Source of the DNA: Galbibacter pacificus
GTDB taxonomy: Bacteria > Bacteroidota > Bacteroidia > Flavobacteriales > Flavobacteriaceae
Assembly (NCBI RefSeq): GCF_029603155.1
Contig: NZ_JAPMUA010000005.1
Coordinates: forward strand, 248,001 to 312,000
Reading direction: 5' to 3'
DNA: 64,000 bases
The stretch's first letter is position 1. Every line of letters begins with the position of its first letter. The notes below the pieces were generated by a model. It did no database searches, was not told where the DNA came from, and saw only the letters and a program-made list of their open reading frames with translations. Of the stretch, positions 31,486-39,929 are shown piece by piece. The position numbers and the translations under genes are program-made.

Positions 31486-33954
31486 TTAATAGGCGTCTAC
31501 ATTATAAATTACCCTAACACTCCTATAGGCTGCAATGGCCTGAAAGCTTTTATCTATTTTTTTGATGGCCGCTTTTGTCTGTACAACAGATTGATGGTAC
31601 GGTACCTTTACTACTATATTTTTTAAATATTCATTTCTTATTCTTGAAACCGGGGGAAACTCGGGCCCCAGAATGTCTGTTTGTGTATGGGCATCAAAAA
31701 CGGTGTGCAGGGCTTTTGCAAACCATGCGCTTGCCTCGTTTACCTTATTGTAGTCTTTGTGCTTAAACACCATTTTTATAATTCTTGTAAACGGCGGATA
31801 TTTAAATTGTTTCCGTTCGTTGAGCTGGTCCGAAAACATATCGGCATACCTATTTAACGACGCCTGCTGCAATATTTGATGAAACGGATTATAGGTCTGT
31901 ATAATAACCTTCCCTCTTTTTTGGGTACGCCCGGCACGTCCGGCAACTTGTTGTATTAATTGGAAACTGCGCTCATGAGCCCTAAAATCGGGGAAATTCA
32001 ACAAGGTATCGGCATTCATGATGCCCACTAAGGACACATTTCTAAAATCGAGGCCTTTGGTAAGCATTTGCGTGCCCACCAAAATATCTATTTCCTGTTG
32101 CTCGAAAGCGTTTATTATTTTTTCGTAACCGTATTTGCCTTTGGTGGTATCTGAGTCCATCCTGCCCAATTTGGCCTTTGGAAAAATCTCCTTCAGCTCT
32201 GCTTCTACCTGTTCCGTACCAAAGCCTTTTGTATCAAGCTCGCTACTGCCGCAAGCCTGGCAGGCCTGTTGCATCGCCATGGCATAACCGCAGTAATGGC
32301 AACGGAGCTGGTTTCGGTATTGGTGATAGGTTAAACTTACATCGCAATTTGGACATTGTGGCGAGTGGCCACAGGTTTTACATTCCAAAATGGGTGCAAA
32401 TCCTCTTCTATTTTGAAAGAGTATTACTTGTTCGCCATTTCCCAAAGCTTCCTGGATTTCGTCCATAAGCCTGTCGGAAAAATGACCGTTCATTCGTTTT
32501 TTCTTGAGTTTATCCTTTATATCGGTCAGCTCGATATCGGGCAACAATACATCTCCAAAACGCCTGTTAATTTCAACAAAGCCATACTTTTCCCGCTTGG
32601 CATTGTAATAACTCTCTATACTTGGTGTGGCGGTCCCCAACAATGTTTTTCCTTTGTGCATGCCCGCCAAAACAATGGCCGAATCCCTGGCGTGGTAGCG
32701 CGGTGCAGGGTCGAACTGCTTAAAGGAAATCTCGTGTTCTTCATCAACAATAATCAACCCCAAATTGGAAAACGGCAACAAAACAGCCGACCGGGCGCCC
32801 AATACAATTTGAGCTTTGGGTTTATTGTGCAAAATATTGTTCCATGCCTCTACTCTTTCGTTTACAGAGTATTTTGAGTGGTATACGCTTACCTTTTCGC
32901 CAAAATAATCTTGCAGGCGTTTTATCAACTGGGTTGTTAGTGCAATTTCGGGCAATAAATAAAGTACCTGTTTTCCACTGGCTATAACCTGTTCTATCAA
33001 TTTTACGTAGACCTCTGTTTTTCCGGAGGAAGTAACGCCGTGCAAAAGCACGACATCGTTGGTTTTAAAATGTGCTTTTATCTCGCCTAATGCTGCGGCT
33101 TGATATTGGTTAAGTTCTTTTAATTGCGTGGTTTCCATCTCTCCAAAATCCACCCTGTCCTGCTGGAGATGGTATTCAACCAACACCTCTTTATCGATCA
33201 GGGCTTTTATAATGGATGCCGAAGCCCCGCTTTTTTCTTCCAGCTCTTTTATCTTGATGGGCTTTTTGGTGGAAGCTTCCAACGAGAAAAGCGTCATGAT
33301 AACGTCTTTTTGTTTGTGGGCCCTTTTGTTTAATGTATCGAGCAATTGGTTGAGGTTTTCATCAGAAGCATGTTGTTCGGCCAGTTTTACATAACGCACC
33401 ATTTTAGGCTTGTACTGCTCGTATATTTCTTCTTTAAGCTTGATAACATTTTTATCCAAAAGCCTTTTTAAAACCGGTAGAATATTCTTTCTGTCTACAA
33501 TACCGCTTACTTCGTGCACCTTTAGCATGGACTGATGTTGGAGTGCCTCGTAAACCAGCCATTCGTCATCCTTTAAGTTATCTTCAAGGACCTCATCAAA
33601 ATTATCGTTCTTTAAAATAAGGGTTTCGCTTTCCAACAAAAACGCAGACGGAACGGCCGCCTTAAAGACTTCTCCCAGCGTACACATATAATACGAAGCA
33701 ATCCATTCCCAATGTTTTAATTGTTTTTCGGTAACAATTGGAGCTTCGTCTAGTATTTGGTCTATCTCTTTAGGCTTGTATGCTTCGGGCGGGTTATTGT
33801 GAACGGCATATACAAGTCCCGTATATATCTTGGATTTGCCAAAGGGAACAGCAACCCTCATTCCCGCACGGATAAACGAAGCTTCCCTTTTGGATATCGC
33901 GTAGGTAAAAGCTTTTTCTATAGGAATAGGTAGAACTACATCTATAAAATGCAT
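31486..33954 (-). CDS. priA: Primosomal protein N' (replication restart helicase PriA)
   Basis: The 822-residue PriA restarts stalled replication forks. The N-terminal DNA-binding domain has ...GMRVAVPFGKSKIYTGLVY. Walker A is in LLHGVTSSGKTEVYV, the DEEH box in LIIVDEEHEISFKQ and motif III in LLGTATPSIESY. The zinc-binding insert has eight cysteines in CKTCGHSPQCPNCD and CHYCGYAMAMQQACQACG. Motifs V-VI are in LVGTQMLTKGLDF and QVAGRAGR. All parts are present. It is last gene after nadC, yihY and DUF2147 on the same strand. Confidence 0.97.
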   Translation of the reverse strand: MHFIDVVLPIPIEKAFTYAISKREASFIRAGMRVAVPFGKSKIYTGLVYAVHNNPPEAYKPKEIDQILDEAPIVTEKQLKHWEWIASYYMCTLGEVFKAAVPSAFLLESETLILKNDNFDEVLEDNLKDDEWLVYEALQHQSMLKVHEVSGIVDRKNILPVLKRLLDKNVIKLKEEIYEQYKPKMVRYVKLAEQHASDENLNQLLDTLNKRAHKQKDVIMTLFSLEASTKKPIKIKELEEKSGASASIIKALIDKEVLVEYHLQQDRVDFGEMETTQLKELNQYQAAALGEIKAHFKTNDVVLLHGVTSSGKTEVYVKLIEQVIASGKQVLYLLPEIALTTQLIKRLQDYFGEKVSVYHSKYSVNERVEAWNNILHNKPKAQIVLGARSAVLLPFSNLGLIIVDEEHEISFKQFDPAPRYHARDSAIVLAGMHKGKTLLGTATPSIESYYNAKREKYGFVEINRRFGDVLLPDIELTDIKDKLKKKRMNGHFSDRLMDEIQEALGNGEQVILFQNRRGFAPILECKTCGHSPQCPNCDVSLTYHQYRNQLRCHYCGYAMAMQQACQACGSSELDTKGFGTEQVEAELKEIFPKAKLGRMDSDTTKGKYGYEKIINAFEQQEIDILVGTQMLTKGLDFRNVSLVGIMNADTLLNFPDFRAHERSFQLIQQVAGRAGRTQKRGKVIIQTYNPFHQILQQASLNRYADMFSDQLNERKQFKYPPFTRIIKMVFKHKDYNKVNEASAWFAKALHTVFDAHTQTDILGPEFPPVSRIRNEYLKNIVVKVPYHQSVVQTKAAIKKIDKSFQAIAAYRSVRVIYNVDAY

Positions 33955-33968
33955 TTTTTGGGTTTCAG

Positions 33969-33992
33969 ATTGTTCGTTGTTCGTTGCTTGTT
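33969..33992. repeat. Short heptamer repeat (TTGTTCG units)
   Basis: Two exact 7-bp units TTGTTCG followed by a degenerate third (TTGCTTG), in the 65-bp gap between priA and the DUF2147 gene. On the minus strand the unit reads CGAACAA. Same period and AAC core as the repeat at 28854-28881. Confidence 0.6.
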
Positions 33993-34019
33993 TGGTTTTG
34001 GATTTCTTTTATGTAGTTA

Positions 34020-34448
34020 TTAGTTAACCCTGTGCCATTCTTGGGTCCTAAACAAAAAAGCAATATAGCCCCTTACGTTTAAAATATCGCTATTGTCTTC
34101 GTCTACCCATATTTTACATTTGTATTCTTTCCCCTTTTCCGGATCGAGTATGGTTCCGCCTTCGTACTCATCGCCATCTTGATGAAGCCCTTCAATAATA
34201 ACCATCCCCAAAACCGGTTTGTCCTTTTTGGCACCTTCACATTTATCGCAAACAACATCTTGACGGTCTTTATTGAGTATTTCTACTACTTTGCCATATA
34301 CCTTTCCATCTTCTTCATAAATATCCACAATGGATTTTTCTTTTCCGGTACTATCGTCTATGGTTTTCCATTTTCCAAATATGGATTGTGCATGTGACGC
34401 AAACCCTATACATAAAAACAACCCCGTAAATAGTATTATCTTTTTCAT
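34020..34448 (-). CDS. DUF2147 secreted protein
   Basis: The 142-residue protein has a signal peptide ending FASHAQ, then SIFGKWKTIDDSTGKEKSIVDIYEEDGKVYGKVVEIL, a CDKC pair (VVCDKCEGAKKDKPVLGMVIIEGL), YEGGTILDPEKGKEYKCKIWVDED and a final RTQEWHRV. This is the DUF2147 lipocalin-like layout. Periplasmic; function unknown. It lies 22 nt after the YihY gene in a probable nadC-yihY-DUF2147 operon. Confidence 0.88.
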   Translation of the reverse strand: MKKIILFTGLFLCIGFASHAQSIFGKWKTIDDSTGKEKSIVDIYEEDGKVYGKVVEILNKDRQDVVCDKCEGAKKDKPVLGMVIIEGLHQDGDEYEGGTILDPEKGKEYKCKIWVDEDNSDILNVRGYIAFLFRTQEWHRVN

Positions 34449-34469
34449 CTTCTTATAAATATTTATTTG

Positions 34470-35411
34470 TTAGAAATTTCGCCTTAAACTCCTTAATGAA
34501 GCATTCAACTCGAAGCCCAAAAGAAGAATATTCGAATTAATCCAAATATAAAGCATTAATATGAGTAACGCTCCAATGGACCCGTAAATTTCATTGTACT
34601 GAGAAAAATTTTCAATGTAAATACCAAAAAAATAAGTAGTTACAATAATTAAAAAGGTGGTAAGCATGGCTCCTGGCGAAAAGAATCTTGTTTGCCGTCC
34701 TTCCGAAGTACCAAAATAATACAATAGTGCCGTTGTTAAAAAAGTAATAATGATAAAAAATAAAAATCGACCTATCTGCACCCCTATGGTGTCTCCAGTT
34801 TCTATATCGATTCCATTTGTTTTTGCAGCCAGATCGCTTAAGTACTGAACTATATATATTTCATAAAAAATAAACCCGATAACGCTTGCCAAAAAAATAA
34901 AGGCCATTAGCAAAGCCACGCCAACCGCAACAAAATATTGCTTGACTATATTTCTGGTTATAACAACATGATATGAGGTTTCGAACCCGCCAAATATGGC
35001 ATTGATTCCATTGGCCATTAAGAAAATGGACAGGAAAAACACAGACGACAATAGCCCGCCCCTTTGTTTCCCTACGATATCCTCGATAATGGAGTCGAAA
35101 AAATTGGCGGTTTGCGGAGGCAGCATACTTTCTATAAAATGTATAAAATCTCTTTGAAAGCCTTCTATGGGCACATATGGGATAAGGTTAAGTATAAAAA
35201 GCAAAAAGGGAAAAAGTGCCATAAAAAAACTAAACGAAATAGCGCTTGCCCTATAAGTTAACGCCCCCTTGATGATGCCTACAAAGTACATTTCCAGCAA
35301 ATCGTAAATAGAAAGGCCTTCAAAGCCGGGCAACCTGATTTTTTTTAACAGCTTTACAAAGTAATTTACAATCGGTATTTTATTTAATTTATCTTCAATT
35401 TCTACCGACAT
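34470..35411 (-). CDS. YihY/BrkB-family inner-membrane protein
   Basis: The 313-residue protein has about six membrane helices and the family region LTYRASAISFSFFMALFPFLLFILNLIPYVP, then IFGGFETSYHV, and a conserved end (EIYGSIGALLILMLYIWINSNILLLGFELNA). Formerly annotated RNase BN in error, family members are membrane proteins of uncertain role, possibly lipid transport. Its start is 1 nt from the nadC stop, implying co-translation. Confidence 0.93.
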   Translation of the reverse strand: MSVEIEDKLNKIPIVNYFVKLLKKIRLPGFEGLSIYDLLEMYFVGIIKGALTYRASAISFSFFMALFPFLLFILNLIPYVPIEGFQRDFIHFIESMLPPQTANFFDSIIEDIVGKQRGGLLSSVFFLSIFLMANGINAIFGGFETSYHVVITRNIVKQYFVAVGVALLMAFIFLASVIGFIFYEIYIVQYLSDLAAKTNGIDIETGDTIGVQIGRFLFFIIITFLTTALLYYFGTSEGRQTRFFSPGAMLTTFLIIVTTYFFGIYIENFSQYNEIYGSIGALLILMLYIWINSNILLLGFELNASLRSLRRNF

Positions 35412-35412
35412 G

Positions 35413-36270
35413 CTACACTGCTTTTAAACTTAGGTCCATGTTGTAAACAGAATGCGTTAATGCCCCAGATGAAATGTAGTCTACACCACATTCGGCATAC
35501 AACCTGATTGTTTTTTCGTTGATGCCGCCGGAAGATTCGGTTAAACATTGCTTGTTTATCAAAGCTACGGCCTTTTTGGTGTCTTCGTAGTTAAAATTGT
35601 CCAGCAATATTCTATAAACACCGCCAGCGTTTAAAATGGTTTTTACTTCTTCCAGGTTTCTGGCCTCTACAATAATTTTTAGGTCTTTGCCCGTATTTTT
35701 TAAATATTGTTTTGTTTTGGAAATAGCTTCGGGGATACCTCCGGCAAAATCAATATGGTTGTCTTTCAACATAATCATATCATACAGCGCAAACCTGTGG
35801 TTCTCGCCGCCGCCTATTTTAACGGCCCACTTTTCCAGTGCCCGTATACCGGGGGTGGTTTTTCGTGTGTCCAGTATTTTTGTCAATGTTCCTTCAAGCA
35901 GCTTTACATAACTTTGGGTTTTGGTAGCTATGGCACTCATTCGCTGCATGGCATTGAGCACCAAACGTTCTGCCTTTAAAATAGACTGCGAGCTTCCTTC
36001 AACATAAAAAACGATATCACCGGGTTTTACATAGGCTCCGTCTTCTATCAATACTTCTACTTTTATTTGGGTATCTATATATGCAAAAACCATTTTTGCA
36101 AACGCCACCCCCGCTAAGACTCCCTTGTCTTTTACCAATAATTTTGCCTTTCCCTTTGCTTCTACCGGTATGCATGCCAGTGAGCTGTGATCTCCATCGC
36201 CTACGTCTTCACGGATGGCATTTTTTATAATGAGTTCAAGCTCATGCTGAAACTGCTCTTTCGATATCAT
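35413..36270 (-). CDS. nadC: Nicotinate-nucleotide pyrophosphorylase (carboxylating)
   Basis: The 285-residue NadC condenses quinolinate with PRPP to nicotinate mononucleotide in de novo NAD synthesis. It has EDVGDGDHSSLACIP, ERLVLNAMQRMSAIATKT, LDTRKTTPGIRALEKWAVKIGGGENHRFALYDMIMLKDNH (substrate-site Arg, Lys and His) and VDYISSGALTHSV at the end. Full length. First gene of a minus-strand group and divergent from rlmH. Confidence 0.96.
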   Translation of the reverse strand: MISKEQFQHELELIIKNAIREDVGDGDHSSLACIPVEAKGKAKLLVKDKGVLAGVAFAKMVFAYIDTQIKVEVLIEDGAYVKPGDIVFYVEGSSQSILKAERLVLNAMQRMSAIATKTQSYVKLLEGTLTKILDTRKTTPGIRALEKWAVKIGGGENHRFALYDMIMLKDNHIDFAGGIPEAISKTKQYLKNTGKDLKIIVEARNLEEVKTILNAGGVYRILLDNFNYEDTKKAVALINKQCLTESSGGINEKTIRLYAECGVDYISSGALTHSVYNMDLSLKAV

Positions 36271-36436
36271 ATCGCATTGTTTTGCGCTAATTTATAAAAT
36301 TAGTTTCTAGATACGAATTTGTATGATTTTATTTTGCTTTTATATTTATGTGAAGCTAAATAAAGTACGCAAATGCGAAAGTTTTATTAGGATGCATGTT
36401 ATGACCTATGTGTTTTTATTGTTTATTTTTGTTTTT

Positions 36437-36910
36437 ATGAACATCAAACTTATTGCTGTTGGAAAAACAGACGATCGAAACCTTATTTCCTTAACAGACA
36501 CGTACATACAGCGTCTTGGGTTTTATGTGAACTTTAATTTTGAGATTATTCCAGATATAAAAAATGTAAAAAACCTATCGGAAACACAACAAAAAGAAAA
36601 AGAGGGCGAACTTATATTGAAGAAAATAGCGCCTACCGATGTTTTAATTCTCCTGGATGAAAACGGCAAGCAATTCTCTTCTGAAGGTTTTGCCGATGAA
36701 TTACAAAAACACATGAATAGCGGGGTTAAACAACTGGTTTTTGTTATTGGCGGACCTTATGGTTTTTCAGGTGCTGTTTACAGTAAATCGAGAGGTAAAT
36801 TATCCCTTTCAAAAATGACATTCTCGCACCAAATGATACGTCTTTTTTTTGTAGAGCAACTCTATCGCGGGTTTACTATTTTGAGAAACGAGCCTTATCA
36901 TCATAGGTAA
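36437..36910 (+). CDS. rlmH: 23S rRNA (pseudouridine1915-N3)-methyltransferase RlmH
   Basis: Start chosen at MNIKLIAVGKTDDRNL (36437), giving the standard 157 residues; the longer upstream frame is an AT-rich artefact. The SPOUT knot has LILLDENGKQFSSEGFADEL, VFVIGGPYGFSGAVYSKSRGKLSLSKMTFSHQMIRLFFVEQLYRGF and the final NEPYHHR. It methylates pseudouridine in helix 69 of the 50S subunit. A dispersed repeat follows directly after the stop. Confidence 0.97.
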   Translation: MNIKLIAVGKTDDRNLISLTDTYIQRLGFYVNFNFEIIPDIKNVKNLSETQQKEKEGELILKKIAPTDVLILLDENGKQFSSEGFADELQKHMNSGVKQLVFVIGGPYGFSGAVYSKSRGKLSLSKMTFSHQMIRLFFVEQLYRGFTILRNEPYHHR

Positions 36911-36938
36911 TAACCTGAGTTCGATTATTCTGACTTTG
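36911..36938. repeat. Dispersed repeat unit, copy A
   Basis: The 28-bp stretch begins TAACCTGAGTTCGATTATT, immediately after the rlmH stop. Its last 22 bp are identical to 60483-60504, and the first 19 bp occur in inverted form, with one mismatch, at 60510-60528. It ends one base before the stop of the Omp85-like gene. Confidence 0.85.
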
Positions 36939-38006
36939 TCAAAACGCTTCTCCTATTCTAAAATATATGCCCCAATCGTCTTTTCCAACTGCGGCATCCA
37001 GACCAATATTAAACTTTACTTTTTTAAATGCTTGGTAACGGTAGCCTACCCCAGCACCGGGGTATAAATCCCAATTATATGCCTCGGCGTCCGAACCATA
37101 AATTGTGGCAACTCCCGCAAAACCTACCAAGCCCATCTTTTTGGCAAAATTATAGCGGTATTCTCCTTGTATGGCCATAAGTCCGTCGCCACGAAATTCC
37201 CCCTGAGAATACCCCCTAATGTCTTTTCCCCCAATGGTTTGTTGTTGTTGGAAGGCAATGTCGCCCAAGCCAAATTTACCGGAAAAACGTGCCGCAATAA
37301 GGTCCCTACCATTTTTCATGGGGATGTATTTGTTGTATTCTGCCAGTATTTTTTCGGCAGCAACATCGTTTCCGAACCATTCGGGGAAAGAAATCCACCG
37401 TAATTGTACCTTTTCGCCAGACATGGGATAATATATGGCATCGCGGGTATCGTAAAGTGTATTTAGTTCTATTCCATTGGTTTCCACCACTGAAGGCGGT
37501 TGTACATCGTCTTCGTAAACCGTATTGTAATGGGCATATGTATAAGTAACGCCGCCATAAAGGTTCTGCACAATCCTTCGTTGGGCACCAATGCTTACTA
37601 CGGTTGCTTTTGTACCATAATCGTAAAACCCGGGAACAACGTCTTGGTTTTCTAAATAAAACTGCGAGTTATAATCGCCATTGAAAAAGAAAAATTTGGC
37701 CCTCCACTTGTCTTCATCAAAGAAAAACCTATTAAAAAAGGCAATAAAATAAGAGTTATTCGTGGAGTAAACGCCCGAAAGCCCTGACATGGATTTTGGA
37801 GAGACTTCATCGTTTTTGTTTAATTTGTACATCATCATGGGTATGGCACCAAACATAAACTCCAAATTCCTATTAAAATTTAAAAAGGGCATTACCGTAA
37901 TATCTATGTTTTTATCTTTTTTTTGAATGCTGTCCGACTCTTGCTTTTGTGCAGAAACTATGGAGCAACTACATAAGAAAGAAATTATAAATATATATTT
38001 TTGCAT
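36939..38006 (-). CDS. Omp85/BamA-like outer-membrane barrel without POTRA domains
   Basis: Start chosen at MQKYIFIISFLCSCSIVSAQ (38006), a clean signal peptide; the frame extends to 38075. The 355-residue protein has a 16-strand-type barrel. The family motif region is IGGKDIRGYSQGEFRGDGLMAIQGEYRY (equivalent to the VRGF loop), NTLYDTRDAIYYPMSGEKVQLRW resembles the surface antigen (PF01103) domain, and it has a C-terminal Phe. No POTRA repeats are present, unlike BamA or TamA. Function unknown. Confidence 0.82.
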   Translation of the reverse strand: MQKYIFIISFLCSCSIVSAQKQESDSIQKKDKNIDITVMPFLNFNRNLEFMFGAIPMMMYKLNKNDEVSPKSMSGLSGVYSTNNSYFIAFFNRFFFDEDKWRAKFFFFNGDYNSQFYLENQDVVPGFYDYGTKATVVSIGAQRRIVQNLYGGVTYTYAHYNTVYEDDVQPPSVVETNGIELNTLYDTRDAIYYPMSGEKVQLRWISFPEWFGNDVAAEKILAEYNKYIPMKNGRDLIAARFSGKFGLGDIAFQQQQTIGGKDIRGYSQGEFRGDGLMAIQGEYRYNFAKKMGLVGFAGVATIYGSDAEAYNWDLYPGAGVGYRYQAFKKVKFNIGLDAAVGKDDWGIYFRIGEAF

Positions 38007-38095
38007 GGTCCTGTTTTTGCTTAATAGGAATGGAATGTTTAATAAAGATACGACCAAAAAACAAGAAATTAACAAAAATTCTTACAAGCCGAGTA

Positions 38096-38665
38096 ATGAA
38101 ATTAGTATTTGCCACACACAACCTCAATAAGTTAGCAGAAGTCAAAAAAATAATACCAAACCATATTGAGCTTTTAAGCCTTGAAGATATTGGGTGTACC
38201 GAAGCTATTGAGGAATACGGAAAAACAATAGAAGAAAACGCCATGATCAAGGCCGCTTATGTATACAATACGTACAATGTAAACTGTTTTGCAGACGACA
38301 CCGGCCTTGAAGTCGAGGCACTTGAAAATGCCCCAGGCGTATATTCGGCAAGGTATGCGGGGCCACAAAAAGATACCAACGCCAATATGGACAAAGTTTT
38401 AGAAGAGTTAAAACCACATGAGAACAGGTCGGCACGCTTTAAAACCATTATCGCTTTATATACCCATGAAGGAAAAAACTTGTTTGAAGGTATTGTTGAT
38501 GGTATTATAACCAATGACAAACGCGGAGACAAAGGCTTTGGTTACGATCCCATTTTTCAGCCGGACGGCTACTCTAAAACGTTTGCCGAATTAACTTCAA
38601 AAGAAAAAAACAATATAAGCCACCGCGGAAAAGCCATGAAAAAACTTACAGATTATTTAAAATAA
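38096..38665 (+). CDS. rdgB: XTP/dITP diphosphatase (RdgB/HAM1)
   Basis: Start set at MKLVFATHNLNKLAEVKKII (38096). The 189-residue enzyme hydrolyses non-canonical purine triphosphates (XTP, ITP, dITP) to keep them out of nucleic acids. Motifs: ATHNLNKLAEVK, CFADDTGLEVEALENAPGVYSARYAG, GFGYDPIFQPDG and SHRGKAMKKL. Complete. Divergent from the Omp85-like gene, with 89 bp between. Confidence 0.97.
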   Translation: MKLVFATHNLNKLAEVKKIIPNHIELLSLEDIGCTEAIEEYGKTIEENAMIKAAYVYNTYNVNCFADDTGLEVEALENAPGVYSARYAGPQKDTNANMDKVLEELKPHENRSARFKTIIALYTHEGKNLFEGIVDGIITNDKRGDKGFGYDPIFQPDGYSKTFAELTSKEKNNISHRGKAMKKLTDYLK

Positions 38666-38689
38666 ACCTATTAAAACAACACCAACCAT

Positions 38690-39217
38690 ATGCAAAAATA
38701 TTTTAGCTTTTTATGCGCATTGCCTTTTCTGATACTTTCCCTGCAAACGGTACATGCACAAGAAAAAATAACCCCTACAGACCACATAGAGATTGTGGGC
38801 CTAGTGGAAAACAATCTTGACATACAGATTGCCGACCTTGAAAAATATAATAGCCAAACGCTCCCAGACCTGGTTATTACCAGCCATAAGGGCGATTATA
38901 GAAAGGAACTAACACAATTAAAAGGGATCTTGTTAATTGATCTTTTAAAAGAGGTAGTTATTAAAGCAGATAGCCCAAAAATTTTAAGTGAATATTATTT
39001 GATTTTTGAAGCTTCAGATGGATATAAGGTAGTATATTCATGGAACGAACTGTTTAACTCGCCCACGGGGTCGCATGTTTTTTTGATTACCCATAAAAGC
39101 GGAACCGGCATAACCAAAATGGAAGACCGTTTACTTGTAGTTAATACCAACGATATACAAACTGGACGGCGACATATAAAAAGCTTGAGCAAAATTACCG
39201 TAAAACGCGTAGATTGA
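38690..39217 (+). CDS. Small periplasmic protein with molybdopterin-oxidoreductase-like fold
   Basis: The 175-residue protein has a signal peptide ending TVHAQ. The mature part runs IEIVGLVENNLDIQIADLEKYNSQTLPD...KGDYRKELTQLKGILLIDLLKEVVI...YYLIFEASDGYKVVYSWNELFNSPTGSHVFLI...GRRHIKSLSKITV. This is the truncated sulfite-oxidase-type (Oxidored_molyb-like) domain seen in small periplasmic proteins. The usual cofactor-ligating cysteine is not visible. It lies 24 nt after rdgB and 5 nt ahead of the GNAT gene. Confidence 0.7.
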   Translation: MQKYFSFLCALPFLILSLQTVHAQEKITPTDHIEIVGLVENNLDIQIADLEKYNSQTLPDLVITSHKGDYRKELTQLKGILLIDLLKEVVIKADSPKILSEYYLIFEASDGYKVVYSWNELFNSPTGSHVFLITHKSGTGITKMEDRLLVVNTNDIQTGRRHIKSLSKITVKRVD

Positions 39218-39222
39218 TTTTT

Positions 39223-39720
39223 ATGAAACTCTATTATAAAAACATTGAAGAAAAAGACCTTGAACTGGTAAAGGAAATATACGATTGGTACATTGCAAAT
39301 TCTACCGCAACTTTCCATACCGATCCCATAACCATACAAGAACTTAAGGAACTTTTGTATTTTAATCATTCTTTGTATGATTCTTTTTTAATTTATGCTG
39401 ATGATGAACTTGCCGGTTATTGCTTTACCACACATTTTAAAAAGCGACAGGCATACAACGGCACCGCAGAAGTTACCATATATTTAAAAGATGGTTTTGG
39501 CGGAAAGGGCATCGGGAAAAACACCTTGTCTTTCTTGGAAGAAAAAGCAAAAGGCAAAGGCATTAAAAATTTATTGGGCATAATTACCGGAGACAATACC
39601 GGAAGCATAGCCTTGTTTGAAAGGATGGGCTATTTTAAATGTGCCCATTTTAAAAATGTGGGCGTTAAGTTTGGCAAAGTGCTGGACGTTGTCGGTTATC
39701 AGAAAGAAATACAAGAATGA
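39223..39720 (+). CDS. GNAT-family N-acetyltransferase
   Basis: Start at MKLYYKNIEEKDLELVKEIYDWYI (39223). The 165-residue acetyltransferase has IYDWYIANSTATFHTDP, AGYCFTTHFKKRQAYNGTAEVTIYLKDGFGGKGIGKNTLSFLEEKA (acetyl-CoA motif A, GKGIGK), LLGIITGDNTGSIALFERMGYFK and GVKFGKVLDVVGYQK. This matches the phosphinothricin acetyltransferase-like subgroup. Substrate unknown. Its transcript ends at the terminator near 39841. Confidence 0.9.
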   Translation: MKLYYKNIEEKDLELVKEIYDWYIANSTATFHTDPITIQELKELLYFNHSLYDSFLIYADDELAGYCFTTHFKKRQAYNGTAEVTIYLKDGFGGKGIGKNTLSFLEEKAKGKGIKNLLGIITGDNTGSIALFERMGYFKCAHFKNVGVKFGKVLDVVGYQKEIQE

Positions 39721-39816
39721 CCAAAATTATAAAACGGACGCCTATAATCTAAATTTGAAGCATTTCAAAGAATTTATAAGAATGCTGTTGATTGAAATCT
39801 GATATTTATAGTTATC

Positions 39817-39832
39817 TATTAACAATTAACAG
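39817..39832. repeat. Short ATTAACA heptamer pair
   Basis: Two copies of a 7-bp unit (ATTAACA, ATTAACA), the third place in the window where AAC recurs every 7 bp between genes. Short enough to be chance on its own. Confidence 0.35.
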
Positions 39833-39840
39833 CCAATAAT

Positions 39841-39878
39841 AAAAAAAGCGGACTCGTTTTCACGAGCCCGCTTTTATC
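39841..39878. terminator. Bidirectional terminator
   Basis: Stem AAAAGCGG-CTCGT / ACGAG-CCGCTTTT (39844-39857 with 39862-39875), with one internal A/C mismatch and a 4-nt loop. U runs occur on both sides. It serves the convergent GNAT (+) and Gfo/Idh (-) genes. Confidence 0.9.
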
Positions 39879-39929
39879 AACAATATGAAACAATTTTTGC
39901 CTTTATACAAAGGCCAATCTAACTAATTA

